From Qipengyuania sphaerica (GTDB taxonomy: Bacteria > Pseudomonadota > Alphaproteobacteria > Sphingomonadales > Sphingomonadaceae), in contig NZ_JAIGNR010000001.1 in assembly GCF_019711595.1 (NCBI RefSeq), positions 1,054,001 to 1,118,000 on the forward strand: a DNA stretch of 64,000 nt, read 5' to 3'. How positions within the stretch are numbered: the stretch's first letter is position 1; every line of letters starts with the position of its first letter. This document shows positions 11,681 to 21,816 of the stretch, piece after piece. A program made the translations under genes and the position numbers. The notes beneath the pieces were generated by a model. It saw only the letters and a program-made list of their open reading frames with translations. It was not told where the DNA came from and made no database searches.

Positions 11681-12361
11681 ATGATGCTCAAGTCTTCGCT
11701 TGCCCTTGCCGCCGCCGCTCTGACGGCGATCGCTCCGGTTGCCGCAGTCGCGCAGGAAGCCGAGGCTCCCAAGGCCTCGAAATTCACCTACGCGCCGATC
11801 GACTACAACCTCAACGAAGACCGGGAGAACATCTTGTTCCTCGACCTGTCGAATGGCGAGCGTGTCGGCATCCGGCTTATGCCCGAATGGGCACCCAACC
11901 ATGTCGAGCGTATCAAGACGCTGACCCGCCAGGGCTTCTACGACGGCATCATTTTCCATCGCGTCATCGAGGGTTTCATGGCGCAGACCGGCGATCCGAC
12001 CGGCACCGGGCAGGGAGGCAGCCAGCTTCCCGACCTCGAGGAAGAATTCAACCCGATGCCGCATATCCGCGGCACGCTCTCGATGGCCCGCGCGGCGAGC
12101 GATGACAGTGCGAACAGCCAGTTCTTCATCGTATTCTACCCGCGCTTCAGCCTCGACAAGAAGTATACCAACTTCGGCCGCGTCATCTCGAACATGGCTG
12201 CCGTCGATGCGATCAACCGCGGCGAACCGCCCGCGAACCCGACCCGCATCCTGCAGGCCTCGCTCGCTTCGGACAACAAGCCCGTCCCCGCGCCGATGCC
12301 CGCCGCCGCCCCCGCCATCATGGGCGAGGAAGAAGTCACGCTGGACGATTTGAACTCGTAA
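11681..12361 (+). CDS. Secreted peptidyl-prolyl cis-trans isomerase, cyclophilin type
   Basis: A 226-residue protein with a Sec signal peptide (about residues 1-24, ending AVAQ) followed by a cyclophilin domain. FHRVIEGFMAQTGDPTGTG contains the catalytic Arg and the F/Q/G positions of the family, and NSQFFIVF is also present. It should fold proteins in the periplasm. The C-terminal thirty residues are Pro/Ala-rich. Two adjacent ATG codons could start it; the first, at 11681, is used. It lies 80 bases after coaD. Confidence 0.93.
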   Translation: MMLKSSLALAAAALTAIAPVAAVAQEAEAPKASKFTYAPIDYNLNEDRENILFLDLSNGERVGIRLMPEWAPNHVERIKTLTRQGFYDGIIFHRVIEGFMAQTGDPTGTGQGGSQLPDLEEEFNPMPHIRGTLSMARAASDDSANSQFFIVFYPRFSLDKKYTNFGRVISNMAAVDAINRGEPPANPTRILQASLASDNKPVPAPMPAAAPAIMGEEEVTLDDLNS

Positions 12362-12409
12362 GCGAAAAGCCGGTTTGCAGCGCGATTGCGAGCGTCTAGG
12401 GGCGCTGGC

Positions 12410-13438
12410 ATGCGCGTCGACCTTTTCGATTTCGAGCTTCCCAATGAACGCATAGCGCTGCGGCCCGCGCGCCCGCGCGATGCCGCGCGCATGCTTGTGG
12501 TGCCTGGCGAGGGCGACTTTGCCGACCGGAGCGTTCGCGACCTTCCCGACCTGCTCGAACCGGGCGATGTGCTGGTATTCAACGATACGCGCGTCATTCC
12601 CGCCCAGCTCGAAGGCCGGCGCGGCGAGGCGAAGATCGGGGCGACGCTGCACAAGCGGATCGACCTGCGTCGCTGGCAGGCTTTCATCCGCAACGCCAAG
12701 CGTCTGCGTGTGGGGGAAACGGCGGAATTCGGCGGCGGCGTGACCGCGATTGCGGAGGATCGCCTTGATGACGGCAGTTTCGTGCTTTTCTTCGAAGGCG
12801 AGGAGCCGGTCGAGGTGCTTCTGGAGCGGGCAGGGACCATGCCGCTGCCTCCCTATATCGCGGGCAAGCGCGCCACCGATGCTCAGGACCGCGAGGATTA
12901 CCAGACCATGTTCGCACGGGAGGACGGAGCCGTCGCCGCGCCCACCGCAGCGCTACATTTCACCGACCGGCTGATGGCCGACCTGAAGGACCACGGGATC
13001 GCTTCCGAGACGCTCACCTTGCATGTCGGAGCCGGGACCTTCTTGCCGGTGAAAGCCGACGATACGGACGATCACCAGATGCATTCGGAGTGGGGCAGGA
13101 TCGAGCAGGCCACTGCCGACCGCCTCAACGCCGCGCGCGCCGATGGTGGCCGGATCATCGCTGTCGGCACCACCAGCCTGCGCCTCCTCGAAAGCGCGAC
13201 GGGCGAGGATCGCATTATCCGCCCCTTCGCAGGCGACACCGACATCTTCATCACTCCGGGCTACACCTTCCGCGCGATCGACGGGTTGATGACCAATTTC
13301 CACCTGCCCAAGTCGACGCTGTTCATGCTCGTAAGCGCATTGATGGGTCGTGAGCGGATGCAGGCCGCCTATGCCCGTGCGATCGCAAGCGAGTATCGCT
13401 TCTATTCCTATGGTGACTCCTCGCTCCTGCTTCCCTAG
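12410..13438 (+). CDS. queA: S-adenosylmethionine:tRNA ribosyltransferase-isomerase
   Basis: Transfers and isomerises the ribose of SAM onto preQ1-modified tRNA to give epoxyqueuosine. The frame starts [16 protein letters not shown] and contains the family segments [14 protein letters not shown] and [19 protein letters not shown]. 342 residues, a normal length. The tgt gene about 3.5 kb downstream acts one step earlier in the same pathway. A start at 12386 is possible but the sequence before the ATG at 12410 is not conserved in style. Confidence 0.96.
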   Translation: MRVDLFDFELPNERIALRPARPRDAARMLVVPGEGDFADRSVRDLPDLLEPGDVLVFNDTRVIPAQLEGRRGEAKIGATLHKRIDLRRWQAFIRNAKRLRVGETAEFGGGVTAIAEDRLDDGSFVLFFEGEEPVEVLLERAGTMPLPPYIAGKRATDAQDREDYQTMFAREDGAVAAPTAALHFTDRLMADLKDHGIASETLTLHVGAGTFLPVKADDTDDHQMHSEWGRIEQATADRLNAARADGGRIIAVGTTSLRLLESATGEDRIIRPFAGDTDIFITPGYTFRAIDGLMTNFHLPKSTLFMLVSALMGRERMQAAYARAIASEYRFYSYGDSSLLLP

Positions 13439-13447
13439 ATCGGTTGC

Positions 13448-14389
13448 ATGAACGAACCGATCCTCGAGCTCGAGGGCCTGACCAAGGTCTATCCCGGCGG
13501 GCTCAAGGCCCTCGATTCTGTCGACCTCACCATCCGCAAGGGCGAGATTTTCGCACTGCTCGGTCCCAATGGCGCGGGCAAGACCACTCTGATCGGCGCG
13601 GTTTGCGGATTGGTCCGACCGACTTCGGGCACGATGCATGCTTTCGGCCACGATCTTTCGACCGACTGGCGCAAGGCGAGGGCGCGGATCGGGCTGGTGC
13701 CCCAGGAACTCTCGACCGACATGTTCGAGCCGGTACATCGTGCGGTTTCCTATTCGCGCGGGCTCTTCGGCCTCGCGCCCGACCCCAAGCGCATCGAGGA
13801 AATCCTTCGCAGCCTGAGCCTGTGGGACAAGAAGGACGAGCGGATCATGGCGCTGTCTGGCGGGATGAAGCGCCGCGTACTGATCGCCAAGGCGCTGGCG
13901 CACGAACCCGACCTGCTGTTCCTCGATGAGCCGACCGCCGGCGTGGACGTCGAATTGCGCAAAGGCATGTGGGCGATCATCGACGAAATGCGCGAGCGCG
14001 GTGTCACAGTGATCCTCACCACGCATTACATCGAGGAAGCCGAGGAGATGGCCGACCGGGTAGGCATCATCCGGCAAGGCAAGCTCATCATGGTCGACGA
14101 GAAGGACGCGATGATGGCGCGGCTTGGCCGGACCGAGGCGCATATCTCGCTCGCCAATCCGATTACCGCGCTTCCCGCCTCGCTTTCGCAATATCCGGTA
14201 GAGATCGAGGAGGGCGGGACATCGCTCTGCTATCGCGGCGGAGACGGGACCGGGCGCGGCAAGGCCGAGGTGGCCGACATCACCAAGGCGCTGCTCGCCG
14301 AGGGCATCGACTACACCGGCATCGATGTGCGCGAGAGCAGCCTCGAAGACATTTTCGTATCGCTTCTCGGCGAGGAGGAGCCGGCATGA
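13448..14389 (+). CDS. ABC transporter ATP-binding protein (ABC-2 type)
   Basis: A 313-residue ATPase with Walker A GPNGAGKTT at residues 39-47, signature LSGGMKRRV, Walker B LLFLDEPTAGVD and the switch His in TTHYIEEAEEM. The long C-terminal part after residue 215 is usual for multidrug/polysaccharide exporter ATPases of the CcmA/NodI type. It overlaps the next gene, its permease, in ATGA. The exported substrate is unknown. Confidence 0.93.
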   Translation: MNEPILELEGLTKVYPGGLKALDSVDLTIRKGEIFALLGPNGAGKTTLIGAVCGLVRPTSGTMHAFGHDLSTDWRKARARIGLVPQELSTDMFEPVHRAVSYSRGLFGLAPDPKRIEEILRSLSLWDKKDERIMALSGGMKRRVLIAKALAHEPDLLFLDEPTAGVDVELRKGMWAIIDEMRERGVTVILTTHYIEEAEEMADRVGIIRQGKLIMVDEKDAMMARLGRTEAHISLANPITALPASLSQYPVEIEEGGTSLCYRGGDGTGRGKAEVADITKALLAEGIDYTGIDVRESSLEDIFVSLLGEEEPA

Positions 14390-15150
14390 TTTCTTGGCGT
14401 TCCACCTGGTCGATCTATACCCGCGAGCTGATGCGTTTCCTGCGCACCGCATTCCAGTCGGTGCTCGCGCCGGTGCTGACCACATCGCTCTATTTCATCG
14501 TCTTCGGCGCTGCTATCGGCGGTCGCATGCCCGATCTTGGCGGGGTCGATTACGGGGCCTTCATCATTCCCGGCCTGCTGATGCTCACCCTGCTTGGCGA
14601 GACGACCAGTAATTCGAGTTTCGGCATCTACATGCCGCGCTTCACCGGCACGATCTACGAGTTGCTCAGTGCGCCAGTGGGCGTGGCCGAGACGCTGATC
14701 GGTTTCGTCGGCGCGGCCATGACTAAGAGCCTCATTCTCGCTGCCATCATCCTCGTCACTGCACGCTTGTTTGTCGATTACTCCATCGCGCACCCGCTGC
14801 TGGCAATGCTTTACATCATGCTGGTGGCAGCCGCCTTCAGCCTGTTCGGTTTTATTCTGGGCATCTGGGCTGACAATTTCGAGAAGCTCGGCATCATCCC
14901 CATGCTGTTTCTGACACCGCTCACTTTCCTTGGCGGAACATTCTACTCGATCGATATGCTCCCCAAACCCTGGGACACGATCGCGCTCGCCAATCCGATT
15001 GTCTATCTCGTCAGCGGGCTGCGCTGGACATTTTACGGGAGCAGCGATGTGAATATCTGGGTCAGCTTCGGGATAACGCTCGCGTTCCTCGCGGCCTGCA
15101 CGGCTGTGATCGCCTACATCTTCAAGACGGGATGGCGCCTCAGAGCCTGA
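14386..15150 (+). CDS. ABC-2 type transporter permease
   Basis: A 254-residue inner-membrane protein with six predicted helices and the ABC-2 signature region LTPLTFLGGTFYSIDMLPKPW near residues 183-203. Together with the ATPase, whose stop codon it overlaps by four bases, it forms an exporter of the NodJ/YadH type. The start is the ATG at 14386, because an upstream frame is the out-of-frame read of the ATPase gene. Substrate unknown. Confidence 0.93.
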   Translation: MISWRSTWSIYTRELMRFLRTAFQSVLAPVLTTSLYFIVFGAAIGGRMPDLGGVDYGAFIIPGLLMLTLLGETTSNSSFGIYMPRFTGTIYELLSAPVGVAETLIGFVGAAMTKSLILAAIILVTARLFVDYSIAHPLLAMLYIMLVAAAFSLFGFILGIWADNFEKLGIIPMLFLTPLTFLGGTFYSIDMLPKPWDTIALANPIVYLVSGLRWTFYGSSDVNIWVSFGITLAFLAACTAVIAYIFKTGWRLRA

Positions 15151-15266
15151 ACGAAAGTTAACGAAAATTGCTGCGTTAAGCATTTTCCATTCAGAGTCCG
15201 GCAAGCAATTGCAGCGCAGTTTGTGCTCGTCCGCATTCAGGAGCGGACCGGATAATGAGGGAAATA

Positions 15267-15827
15267 ATGAAGACCAAAGCATTACTGCTCGCCGCCGCAA
15301 CCGCTGGCGCAGCATTCGCACTTCCGACCGCAGCCCAGGCGCAGGACATCGTTCCCGGCGAAGGCTTCATCGGTGCCTCGGCCGGCGTTCATACGCTTGG
15401 CCTTGAGGATGAGCTCGAGGATGTCGCCCCCGGACTCGACTTCGACGATTCGAGCCCGATCTTCGGTGTTTTCGCCGGTTACGACTTCCCCATCGCGCCG
15501 GGCATGTTCCTCGGCGGTGAGGTGAACTACAACTTCGGCACCGACGCGCTCGACGGTGACTATGGCGCCTCGGCCCGTCTTGGATTCAACGTACCGGGCG
15601 GCACCAAGATCTACGCGCGTGGCGGATACCAGGCGATAAAGATCGACTACAATGAACTGGTCAACGACGACACGCTCGACTTCAGCGCTTTCGACGACAC
15701 CGAAAGCGACTATCTCGTCGGCCTCGGCGTCGAGGTACCCATTGCCGGCCTCTTCCTCCGCGGAAACATCGATACGATCTCGTTCGACACGATGCGCGCA
15801 ACGGCTGGTGTCGGCGTCCGCTTCTAA
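15267..15827 (+). CDS. Outer-membrane beta-barrel protein
   Basis: A 186-residue protein with a signal peptide ending in AQAQ, followed by alternating amphipathic strands and a final strand ending in Phe (GVRF), the pattern of small OmpA/OmpW-like porin-type barrels. It is very acidic (EDELEDVAPGLDFDD). The start is the second of two in-frame ATGs, at 15267, because GAGGG lies just upstream. A strong terminator follows. No specific function can be given. Confidence 0.8.
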   Translation: MKTKALLLAAATAGAAFALPTAAQAQDIVPGEGFIGASAGVHTLGLEDELEDVAPGLDFDDSSPIFGVFAGYDFPIAPGMFLGGEVNYNFGTDALDGDYGASARLGFNVPGGTKIYARGGYQAIKIDYNELVNDDTLDFSAFDDTESDYLVGLGVEVPIAGLFLRGNIDTISFDTMRATAGVGVRF

Positions 15828-15850
15828 TCGCGTCTGACATGAAATCGATG

Positions 15851-15885
15851 GGGCGGGCCTTGCGAAGGGCCCGCCCTTTCTCTTT
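15851..15885 (+). terminator. Rho-independent terminator
   Basis: Stem GGGCGGGCC (15851-15859) pairs with GGCCCGCCC (15868-15876), followed by a T-rich run. It ends the outer-membrane protein gene. Confidence 0.85.
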
Positions 15886-15925
15886 GCGGGTGGCGAATGC
15901 GGGCCGCACAGGCTAGGCGGCGCGC

Positions 15926-16876
15926 ATGAAGACCGCTGTTTGCCTCCTTTGCACCGCTTCTGCTCTTTGTTTTGCTGCCCCGGCGTCCGCCGAGCTGCCC
16001 GAAGGCGTGCAGGCGATGATCGATGCCGCCATCGCTACAGGCGATGAAAAGAAGGTCGAAACGGTCCTTGAGCTGGCCCGCGCGACGAATCCGGAGGATC
16101 TGGCAAAAATCGATGCGATCGAGGCGGAATGGATAGCTGCGCAGACTGCCCGGATTGCGGAGCAGAAAGCCAAAAAAGAGCAGGAAATTCGCACCGCCGG
16201 AATTTTCGATCGCTGGAGCGGCGAGGGCGAGATCGGGGCATTCCAGTCTTCCGGTAATACCGACAGCTTGGGACTGGCGACCTCGCTCAAACTGAAACGC
16301 GAGGGGCTGAAGTGGAGCCATCTGCTAACCGGGCGGGCCGATTATCAGCGCCTAAACGGCGAAACGAGCCGCGAACAGTTTCTCGCCGCCTACGAGCCGC
16401 GCTGGCAGTTCAGCGAGGACCTGTTCGTCTACGGCCTTGCGCAGTTCGAGCGTGACAGGCTGCAGGGTTTCGATGCGCGTTATGCGGCCTCGGGCGGCCT
16501 CGGATACAAGGTTTTCGACCGCGATGGGCTCAAGCTGTCGGTCAAGGCAGGCCCTGCATGGCGGATAACCGAGTTTCGCGACGGAACCAGCAATAGCCGC
16601 ATCGCTGCGCTGTTCGGCGCCGACTTCGATTGGGAGATCGTGAAAGGTCTGACCTTCACGCAGGACACGAACGCGCTGGCGGAAGGCGGGGGAGAGGTCC
16701 AGGTGCTGGTCGACGGCAGCAACACCAGCATCAACCTGGTCAGCGGGCTCGATTTCAAGATTTCGGAGAAGCTCCGCTCGCGGCTGTCCTATGCCGTCGA
16801 TTACGATAGCAATCCGCCGGCAGACGCCGTGTCGACCGACACGCTGACCCGCTTCACCGTCATTTATGGCTTCTGA
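15926..16876 (+). CDS. DUF481 outer-membrane protein
   Basis: A 316-residue secreted protein with a signal peptide ending ASA (residue 22), a charged helical stretch to about residue 95, and then the DUF481 beta-barrel, which opens with [14 protein letters not shown] and ends on an aromatic strand VIYGF. Family members are salt-stress-induced outer-membrane barrels of unknown function. It ends five bases before the preferred tgt start. Confidence 0.87.
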   Translation: MKTAVCLLCTASALCFAAPASAELPEGVQAMIDAAIATGDEKKVETVLELARATNPEDLAKIDAIEAEWIAAQTARIAEQKAKKEQEIRTAGIFDRWSGEGEIGAFQSSGNTDSLGLATSLKLKREGLKWSHLLTGRADYQRLNGETSREQFLAAYEPRWQFSEDLFVYGLAQFERDRLQGFDARYAASGGLGYKVFDRDGLKLSVKAGPAWRITEFRDGTSNSRIAALFGADFDWEIVKGLTFTQDTNALAEGGGEVQVLVDGSNTSINLVSGLDFKISEKLRSRLSYAVDYDSNPPADAVSTDTLTRFTVIYGF

Positions 16877-16880
16877 GATA

Positions 16881-18017
16881 ATGAGCACTCGCTTCGATTT
16901 CGACATCCACGCACGCGACGGCAAGGCGCGTATGGGCACGATCCGAATGCTTCGCGGCGACATCCGCACGCCCGCTTTCATGCCCGTGGGCACGGCGGCG
17001 ACGGTCAAGGCAATGAAGCCCGAAACCGTTCGCAAGACCGGTGCGGACATTATCCTCGGCAATACCTACCACCTCATGCTGCGCCCTGGGGCGGAACGCG
17101 TCGCGAAGCTTGGTGGCTTGCATAAATTCATGAACTGGCATCGCCCGATCCTGACCGATAGCGGCGGTTACCAGGTGATGAGCCTTTCGGACCTCCGGAA
17201 ACTCACCGAGAACGGCGTCGAATTCCGCAGCCATATCGATGGTTCGAAGCACATGCTCACGCCCGAACGCAGCATGGAAATCCAGCGCCTGCTCGGAAGT
17301 GATATTGTGATGGCCTTCGATGAATGCCCGCGCGCCGACCGACCGCGCGACGAAATTGCCGCAAGCATGGAAATGAGCATGCGCTGGGCCAAGCGCAGCC
17401 GCGACGGGTTCGACGCAGGCGGCGAGCATGCAGAGCGCTCGGCCCTCTTCGGTATCCAGCAGGGTGCGCTCGACGAGGAATTGCGCAAGATCAGCGCCGA
17501 GAAACTGACCGAGATCGGTTTCGACGGCTATGCCATCGGCGGCCTTGCCGTGGGCGAGGGGCAGGAGGCGATGTTCGCTACGCTTGACTTCGCGCCCGGC
17601 CAGCTGCCGGAGAACCGCCCGCGCTATTTGATGGGAGTGGGCAAGCCCGACGACCTCGTCGGTGCGGTGGAGCGCGGGGTCGACATGTTCGATTGCGTGC
17701 TGCCCAGCCGTTCGGGCCGCAACGGGCAGGCCTTCACATGGAACGGCCCGGTAAACATCCGCAACGCCCGCCATGCCGAGGACACAGGTCCGCTCGACGA
17801 AGGGTGTCCGTGCGACACCTGCGGCACTTATAGCCGCGCCTACCTCCACCACCTCAACAAGGCGGGGGAAATCCTCGGCGCGATGCTGATGACCGAACAC
17901 AATATCGCTTTCTACCAGCAACTGATGCAGGCGATGCGCGACGCGATCGGAGAGGGGCGATTTGCCACCTTCGCAGCCGATTTCCGGCGCGATTACCTGG
18001 GCGAAGCGCAAGCGTGA
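16881..18017 (+). CDS. tgt: tRNA-guanine transglycosylase
   Basis: Exchanges G34 for preQ1 in tRNAs with GUN anticodons. The frame has [22 protein letters not shown], the nucleophile region [13 protein letters not shown] and the zinc site CPCDTC...LHH near the C-terminus. 378 residues from the ATG at 16881; an in-frame ATG at 16866 overlaps the previous gene and has no ribosome site. It works with queA, also in this window. Its TGA overlaps the GTG of the next gene. Confidence 0.97.
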   Translation: MSTRFDFDIHARDGKARMGTIRMLRGDIRTPAFMPVGTAATVKAMKPETVRKTGADIILGNTYHLMLRPGAERVAKLGGLHKFMNWHRPILTDSGGYQVMSLSDLRKLTENGVEFRSHIDGSKHMLTPERSMEIQRLLGSDIVMAFDECPRADRPRDEIAASMEMSMRWAKRSRDGFDAGGEHAERSALFGIQQGALDEELRKISAEKLTEIGFDGYAIGGLAVGEGQEAMFATLDFAPGQLPENRPRYLMGVGKPDDLVGAVERGVDMFDCVLPSRSGRNGQAFTWNGPVNIRNARHAEDTGPLDEGCPCDTCGTYSRAYLHHLNKAGEILGAMLMTEHNIAFYQQLMQAMRDAIGEGRFATFAADFRRDYLGEAQA

Positions 18018-18709
18018 GCTGGAAGCGGGCCGCAGTCATCGGAGCATCCGGCGGCCTCGGCGCCGCGCTTGCCGATGGGCTGGAAGCCGCAGGAACACAG
18101 GTTCACAGACTGGCGCGAAGCTTCGAATGCGCCGGATATATCGACCTGACCGACGAAGCGTCGATTGCCTCCGCTGCCGCTGCCATTCAGGAGGATGCCC
18201 CTATCGACCTCGTGCTTGTGGCGACGGGCTATCTGCATCGCGATGGCGAGGGGCCTGAAAAGGATTGGCGCCACCTTTCGGGCGACGAGTTGGCAAGAAA
18301 CTTCGCCATTAATGCCACCGGGCCGGCGCTGGTGGCCAAACATTTCCTTCCCTTGCTGCCCGATGATGGGCGTTCCTGTTTCGCCACCTTTTCGGCGCGG
18401 GTGGGAAGCATATCTGACAACCGCCTCGGCGGCTGGTATTCCTATCGTGCGAGTAAGGCGGCGCTCAACCAGATCATCCGCACGTTATCGGTCGAGCTGA
18501 AACGTAAGAAGCCTGATGCGTTCTGCGTTGCCCTGCACCCGGGGACCGTCGACACCTCGCTCAGCGAACCGTTCCAGCGCAATGTGCCACAGGGCAAGTT
18601 GTTCACGCCGGAGTTTTCCGCCGGCAAGCTCCTTGCCGTCCTCTCCTCCCTTGAACCGCGCGATAGCGGCCGCATATTCGCATGGGACGGAGAGGAAATC
18701 GCACCTTGA
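18014..18709 (+). CDS. Short-chain dehydrogenase/reductase
   Basis: A 231-residue Rossmann protein with the cofactor motif GASGGLG at residues 10-16 and the catalytic Y144-RAS-K148. The ordering and [11 protein letters not shown] near the end resemble the C-factor (CsgA)-like SDR group. It starts with GTG at 18014 inside the tgt stop (GTGA). Substrate unknown. Confidence 0.9.
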   Translation: MSWKRAAVIGASGGLGAALADGLEAAGTQVHRLARSFECAGYIDLTDEASIASAAAAIQEDAPIDLVLVATGYLHRDGEGPEKDWRHLSGDELARNFAINATGPALVAKHFLPLLPDDGRSCFATFSARVGSISDNRLGGWYSYRASKAALNQIIRTLSVELKRKKPDAFCVALHPGTVDTSLSEPFQRNVPQGKLFTPEFSAGKLLAVLSSLEPRDSGRIFAWDGEEIAP

Positions 18710-19434
18710 ACGGATACCGGCCGCCATCATTGCAGAGCGACGCAGGAAAGCAGGAAGTGACCCTGCTGGTCGTGCTCGGCTTCATCTCGATCCTGCTTTG
18801 GGGTTCGCCATGGGGCGGTTATCTGCTCTATCCTTTCAGCATTCTCGCAACCTGGTTCCACGAGATGGGTCACGGGCTTGCCGCCATGGCCTTCGGCAAT
18901 GATTTCGAGCGGCTGGTGATCTTCCCCGATGGCTCGGGTTACGCGATGCACTTCTCCGAGGCAGAACCTTCGCGGTTCTCACAAGCGATGATTGCGGCCT
19001 CGGGCCTGCTCGGGCCGACGTTTGCCGGGTGTATGCTGATCCTTGCTGCGCGAACGCATAAGGCAACGCAGATTGCGCTTGCGCTCCTTGGCGTGGCCCT
19101 GCTCGGTTCTACGCTAATATGGGTTCGATCCATGACCGGTTGGCTGGTGCTGCCTGCGCTTGGTGCGATCAGCCTTGGTCTCGCATTCTACGGTAGAGAA
19201 AAATACCGCCGTTTCGCAGTGCAATTCCTCGGCGTGCAGGGCTGCATCTCGATTTACCGCGACTTCGGCTACCTGTTCAGCGAGGGCGGGGTGATGGAGG
19301 GGCGCATGCAGCGTTCCGATACAGGCTACATCGCCGATGCGCTTTTCCTGCCTTACTGGTTCTGGGGCGCGGTCATCACCGCGATGATGGGGGCAATGGT
19401 GATCTGGTCGCTCAAGCGCGCCCACCGGGCCTAG
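18706..19434 (+). CDS. M50-family membrane metallopeptidase-like protein
   Basis: A polytopic membrane protein with the zinc motif H52-EMG-H56 at the end of its second hydrophobic segment, as in site-2-type M50 proteases (and the M50B-like family). About six helices are predicted. I place the start at the TTG at 18706, overlapping the SDR stop as TTGA, with GGAGAGG about ten bases upstream; an ATG at 18682 lies inside the SDR gene. It gives 242 residues. Substrate unknown. Its stop overlaps that of a small convergent gene. Confidence 0.78.
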   Translation: MNGYRPPSLQSDAGKQEVTLLVVLGFISILLWGSPWGGYLLYPFSILATWFHEMGHGLAAMAFGNDFERLVIFPDGSGYAMHFSEAEPSRFSQAMIAASGLLGPTFAGCMLILAARTHKATQIALALLGVALLGSTLIWVRSMTGWLVLPALGAISLGLAFYGREKYRRFAVQFLGVQGCISIYRDFGYLFSEGGVMEGRMQRSDTGYIADALFLPYWFWGAVITAMMGAMVIWSLKRAHRA

Positions 19435-19601
19435 GCCGGGCCCAGTTCGCGCATTTCGAGGACGGTGCCGCGATAGGCAATGAAGCGGCCGAGTGCATCG
19501 GTGAAACCAGCCCCGATGCGGTTGGCCTGTCGCTGGGCTTCGGCGAGGGTGGCGTACCATTTCCCCACGCGGTCGCGGGTAACGAAACGATATTGGGTCA
19601 T
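19431..19601 (-). CDS. Small conserved-looking 56-residue protein
   Basis: A short open frame from an ATG at 19601, beginning MTQYRFVTRDRVGKWYATLA and containing AQRQANRIGAGFTDALGRF. Composition is that of a real soluble protein with mixed charge and no low-complexity stretch. Its stop overlaps the M50 stop by four bases, the same convergent geometry used elsewhere here. It is shorter than usual gene-finding cut-offs. Function unknown. Confidence 0.6.
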   Translation of the reverse strand: MTQYRFVTRDRVGKWYATLAEAQRQANRIGAGFTDALGRFIAYRGTVLEMRELGPA

Positions 19602-19672
19602 AATAACTCGAAAACGCCTAACTATCGGAAGAGGTTTCTGAAAACACGACGAACCGAGTGACGTGCAAACGA

Positions 19673-19700
19673 AAAGGGCGGCCCCGAAGGACCGCCCTTT
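19673..19700 (-). terminator. Rho-independent terminator of rpsD
   Basis: Stem AAAGGGCGG (19673-19681) pairs with CCGCCCTTT (19692-19700). On the minus strand the stem is followed by TTCGTTTG. It lies 21 bases past the rpsD stop. Confidence 0.8.
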
Positions 19701-19721
19701 GCTGTTCGATTATCCCGCGGA

Positions 19722-20336
19722 TTAGCGCGAGTAGAACTCGACCACGAGGTTCGGTTCCATGGTGACCGGGTAAGGCACTTCGTCGAGCTTCGGCACGCGG
19801 GTGTAGGTCACCTTGTCGTTGCCGTCGGGGCTGACGTAGTCGGGAATTTCACGCTCGGGCAGGCTCTGAGCTTCGATGACGAGAGCCATTTCCTTGGCCT
19901 TGCTGCCAAGGCTGACGACGTCGCCGACACGGACACGGGCCGAGGCGATGTTGGTCTTCACGCCGTTAAGGTAGATGTGGCCGTGGCTCACCAGCTGGCG
20001 GGCAGCGAAGATGGTCGGTGCGAACTTGGCGCGGTAGACGACCATGTCGAGGCGCTGTTCGAGCAGGCCGATCAGGTTCTGACCGGTGTCGCCCTTCATG
20101 GCCGACGCTTCCTTGTAGGTGCGCTTGAACTGCTTCTCGGTCACGTCGCCGTAATAGCCCTTGAGCTTCTGCTTGGCGCGCAGCTGCAGACCGAAGTCGG
20201 ACATCTTGCCCTTGCGGCGCTGGCCGTGCTGGCCGGGACCATACGAACGCTTGTTGACCGGGGAATTCGGACGACCCCAGATGTTTTCGCCCATCCGGCG
20301 GTCGAGTTTGTACTTGGCGCTCTTGCGCTTCGACAT
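19722..20336 (-). CDS. rpsD: 30S ribosomal protein S4
   Basis: A 204-residue primary 16S-binding protein of the small subunit. It starts [16 protein letters not shown], has [25 protein letters not shown] sequence and an S4 RNA-binding domain around residues 95-155 ([14 protein letters not shown]...[14 protein letters not shown]). The upstream in-frame ATG at 20396 is not used. Gene with its own leader of about 150 bases and a strong terminator; it is not in a large ribosomal operon here. Confidence 0.98.
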   Translation of the reverse strand: MSKRKSAKYKLDRRMGENIWGRPNSPVNKRSYGPGQHGQRRKGKMSDFGLQLRAKQKLKGYYGDVTEKQFKRTYKEASAMKGDTGQNLIGLLEQRLDMVVYRAKFAPTIFAARQLVSHGHIYLNGVKTNIASARVRVGDVVSLGSKAKEMALVIEAQSLPEREIPDYVSPDGNDKVTYTRVPKLDEVPYPVTMEPNLVVEFYSR

Positions 20337-20466
20337 AGGTATTTCCTTCAATTTGCTGAGCTGCCCCTGTGGCAGCCATTCAACCCGGCATCGCACCGCA
20401 GGAATCCTAGGGATTTCTGCGCGGCTACCGCTTCACCGGGGTGCGGAGCCAATCAGCGAAGGCGCG

Positions 20467-20494
20467 CGATTAGCAGAATTGTGCAGCGCGTCAA
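20467..20494 (-). promoter_or_regulatory. Candidate rpsD promoter
   Basis: On the minus strand TTGACG (20489-20494) is followed after 16 bases by TAATCG (20467-20472). The -35 overlaps the trpF stop codon. The -10 is weak, so this is only a candidate. Confidence 0.3.
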
Positions 20495-21132
20495 GCCTTG
20501 CGTGCCGCCTCGCAGAAGGCGCGGACTAGGGCAGGGTCCTTCTGTCCGGGCGCGGTTTCTACCCCGCTCGACGTATCGACCAGGGGTGGGTGGAGTGCAC
20601 CGATTGCCTGTGCCACGTTCCGCGCATCCAGTCCTCCTGCCAGCCCCCAGCCGGGCCGCCCTTTCCATCCGTTCAGCAGCGACCAGTCGAACCGCAATCC
20701 CATGCCACCGGGAAGTGCCGCATCTTTCGGTGTCTTGGCATCGAACAACAGCAGGTCGGCGATGCGGGAATATGCCTGCGCCCGATCGACATCCTTAGCG
20801 GCGGCGACGGATATCGCTTTCCAAACCGGCAGGCCGAAGCGCTGCTTCACCTGGGCAATGCGTTCGGGTGTTTCCTCGCCATGCAGCTGGAGCGCATCGA
20901 GCCTCCCTGCCTTCACGGCCTCGGCAATCGTCCCGTCATCTGCATCTACGAACAGGCCAACCCGTCCAATGCGCTCGCCAGCGCGCATTGCGAGCGCGCT
21001 TGCGGCGTGCTCGTCGACATGGCGCGGGGAGGGCGGGAAGAAAACCAGGCCGAAATAATCGGCGCGCGCCTCGATGGCTGCATCAAGCGCCTCGACGGTC
21101 GAAATGCCGCAGATCTTGATCGCGGTGGGCAT
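20491..21132 (-). CDS. trpF: Phosphoribosylanthranilate isomerase
   Basis: Third-last step of tryptophan synthesis (PRA to CdRP). The TIM-barrel protein opens MPTAIKICGIST with the catalytic Cys in KICG, and contains DALQLHGEETPE and GLAGGLDARNVAQAI. 213 residues, a normal length. It follows pyrF by nine bases. In many alphaproteobacteria trpB and trpA come next, but here the next gene is rpsD. Confidence 0.96.
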   Translation of the reverse strand: MPTAIKICGISTVEALDAAIEARADYFGLVFFPPSPRHVDEHAASALAMRAGERIGRVGLFVDADDGTIAEAVKAGRLDALQLHGEETPERIAQVKQRFGLPVWKAISVAAAKDVDRAQAYSRIADLLLFDAKTPKDAALPGGMGLRFDWSLLNGWKGRPGWGLAGGLDARNVAQAIGALHPPLVDTSSGVETAPGQKDPALVRAFCEAARKA

Positions 21133-21141
21133 GGCTAGGCC

Positions 21142-21816
21142 TTAAAGCGTCGCCTCGATTTGGCGCGCGGCCGCTTCCGGATCTTCTGCCCGGCTGATCG
21201 GACGGCCGATCACGAGTACGCTGGCCCCGTCGTCACGCGCCTGTCGAGGAGTGACAACGCGTTTCTGGTCGCCCGCATTGTTGGTATCGAGGCGCAGCCC
21301 GGGAACGACGAAGAAGCCGTCCTTCCATTGGTCGTGCACCGCCTTGATTTCGTGTCCGGAGCAGACCACCCCATCCAGGCCCGCTCTATGCGCCAATTCC
21401 GCGAGGCGCAGGACGTGGTCCTGAGGCGAATCCTTTACGCCCATGATTTCCAGATCCCGGGCATCGAGGCTGGTCAGCATGGTGACCCCGACGACCTTGG
21501 TGTGCTCGCCCGCAGCGGCCTTGGCATCTTCCATCATCGCGCGGCCACCGCAGGCGTGGATGGTCACGATCGCCGGTTCGAGGACGTGGATCGCCTGCAT
21601 CGCGGCTGCGACGGTGTTCGGGATGTCGTGCAGCTTCAGGTCGAGGAAGATCGGCAGGCCGAGCTGCGCGAACATATGCACGCCATGTGCGCCATGGGCG
21701 TTGAAGAATTCCAGCCCCAGCTTGACGCCGCCGACGTGGTTCTTGACCTTGCCGGCAAGCTCGACCGCGTCCTTCAAACGCGGGACATCGACAGCAAGAT
21801 AGACGGGATTGCTCAT
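21142..21816 (-). CDS. pyrF: Orotidine 5'-phosphate decarboxylase
   Basis: Last step of UMP synthesis. The 224-residue barrel has the catalytic D-K-x-x-D cluster in FLDLKLHDIPNTV, and the phosphate-binding VIGRPISRAEDP near the end. Its start ATG at 21816 overlaps the stop of lapA by four bases. The lapA-pyrF-trpF order is common in alphaproteobacteria. Confidence 0.97.
   Translation of the reverse strand: MSNPVYLAVDVPRLKDAVELAGKVKNHVGGVKLGLEFFNAHGAHGVHMFAQLGLPIFLDLKLHDIPNTVAAAMQAIHVLEPAIVTIHACGGRAMMEDAKAAAGEHTKVVGVTMLTSLDARDLEIMGVKDSPQDHVLRLAELAHRAGLDGVVCSGHEIKAVHDQWKDGFFVVPGLRLDTNNAGDQKRVVTPRQARDDGASVLVIGRPISRAEDPEAAARQIEATL

Noticed and set aside
12953..14485. 510-codon minus-strand open frame
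   Set aside because: Runs across queA and the ABC ATPase in antisense; no protein-like motifs.
15158..15182. TTAACG/CGTTAA repeat upstream of the outer-membrane gene as a CtrA site
   Set aside because: The spacing of 14 bases between TTAA halves does not fit the CtrA pattern.
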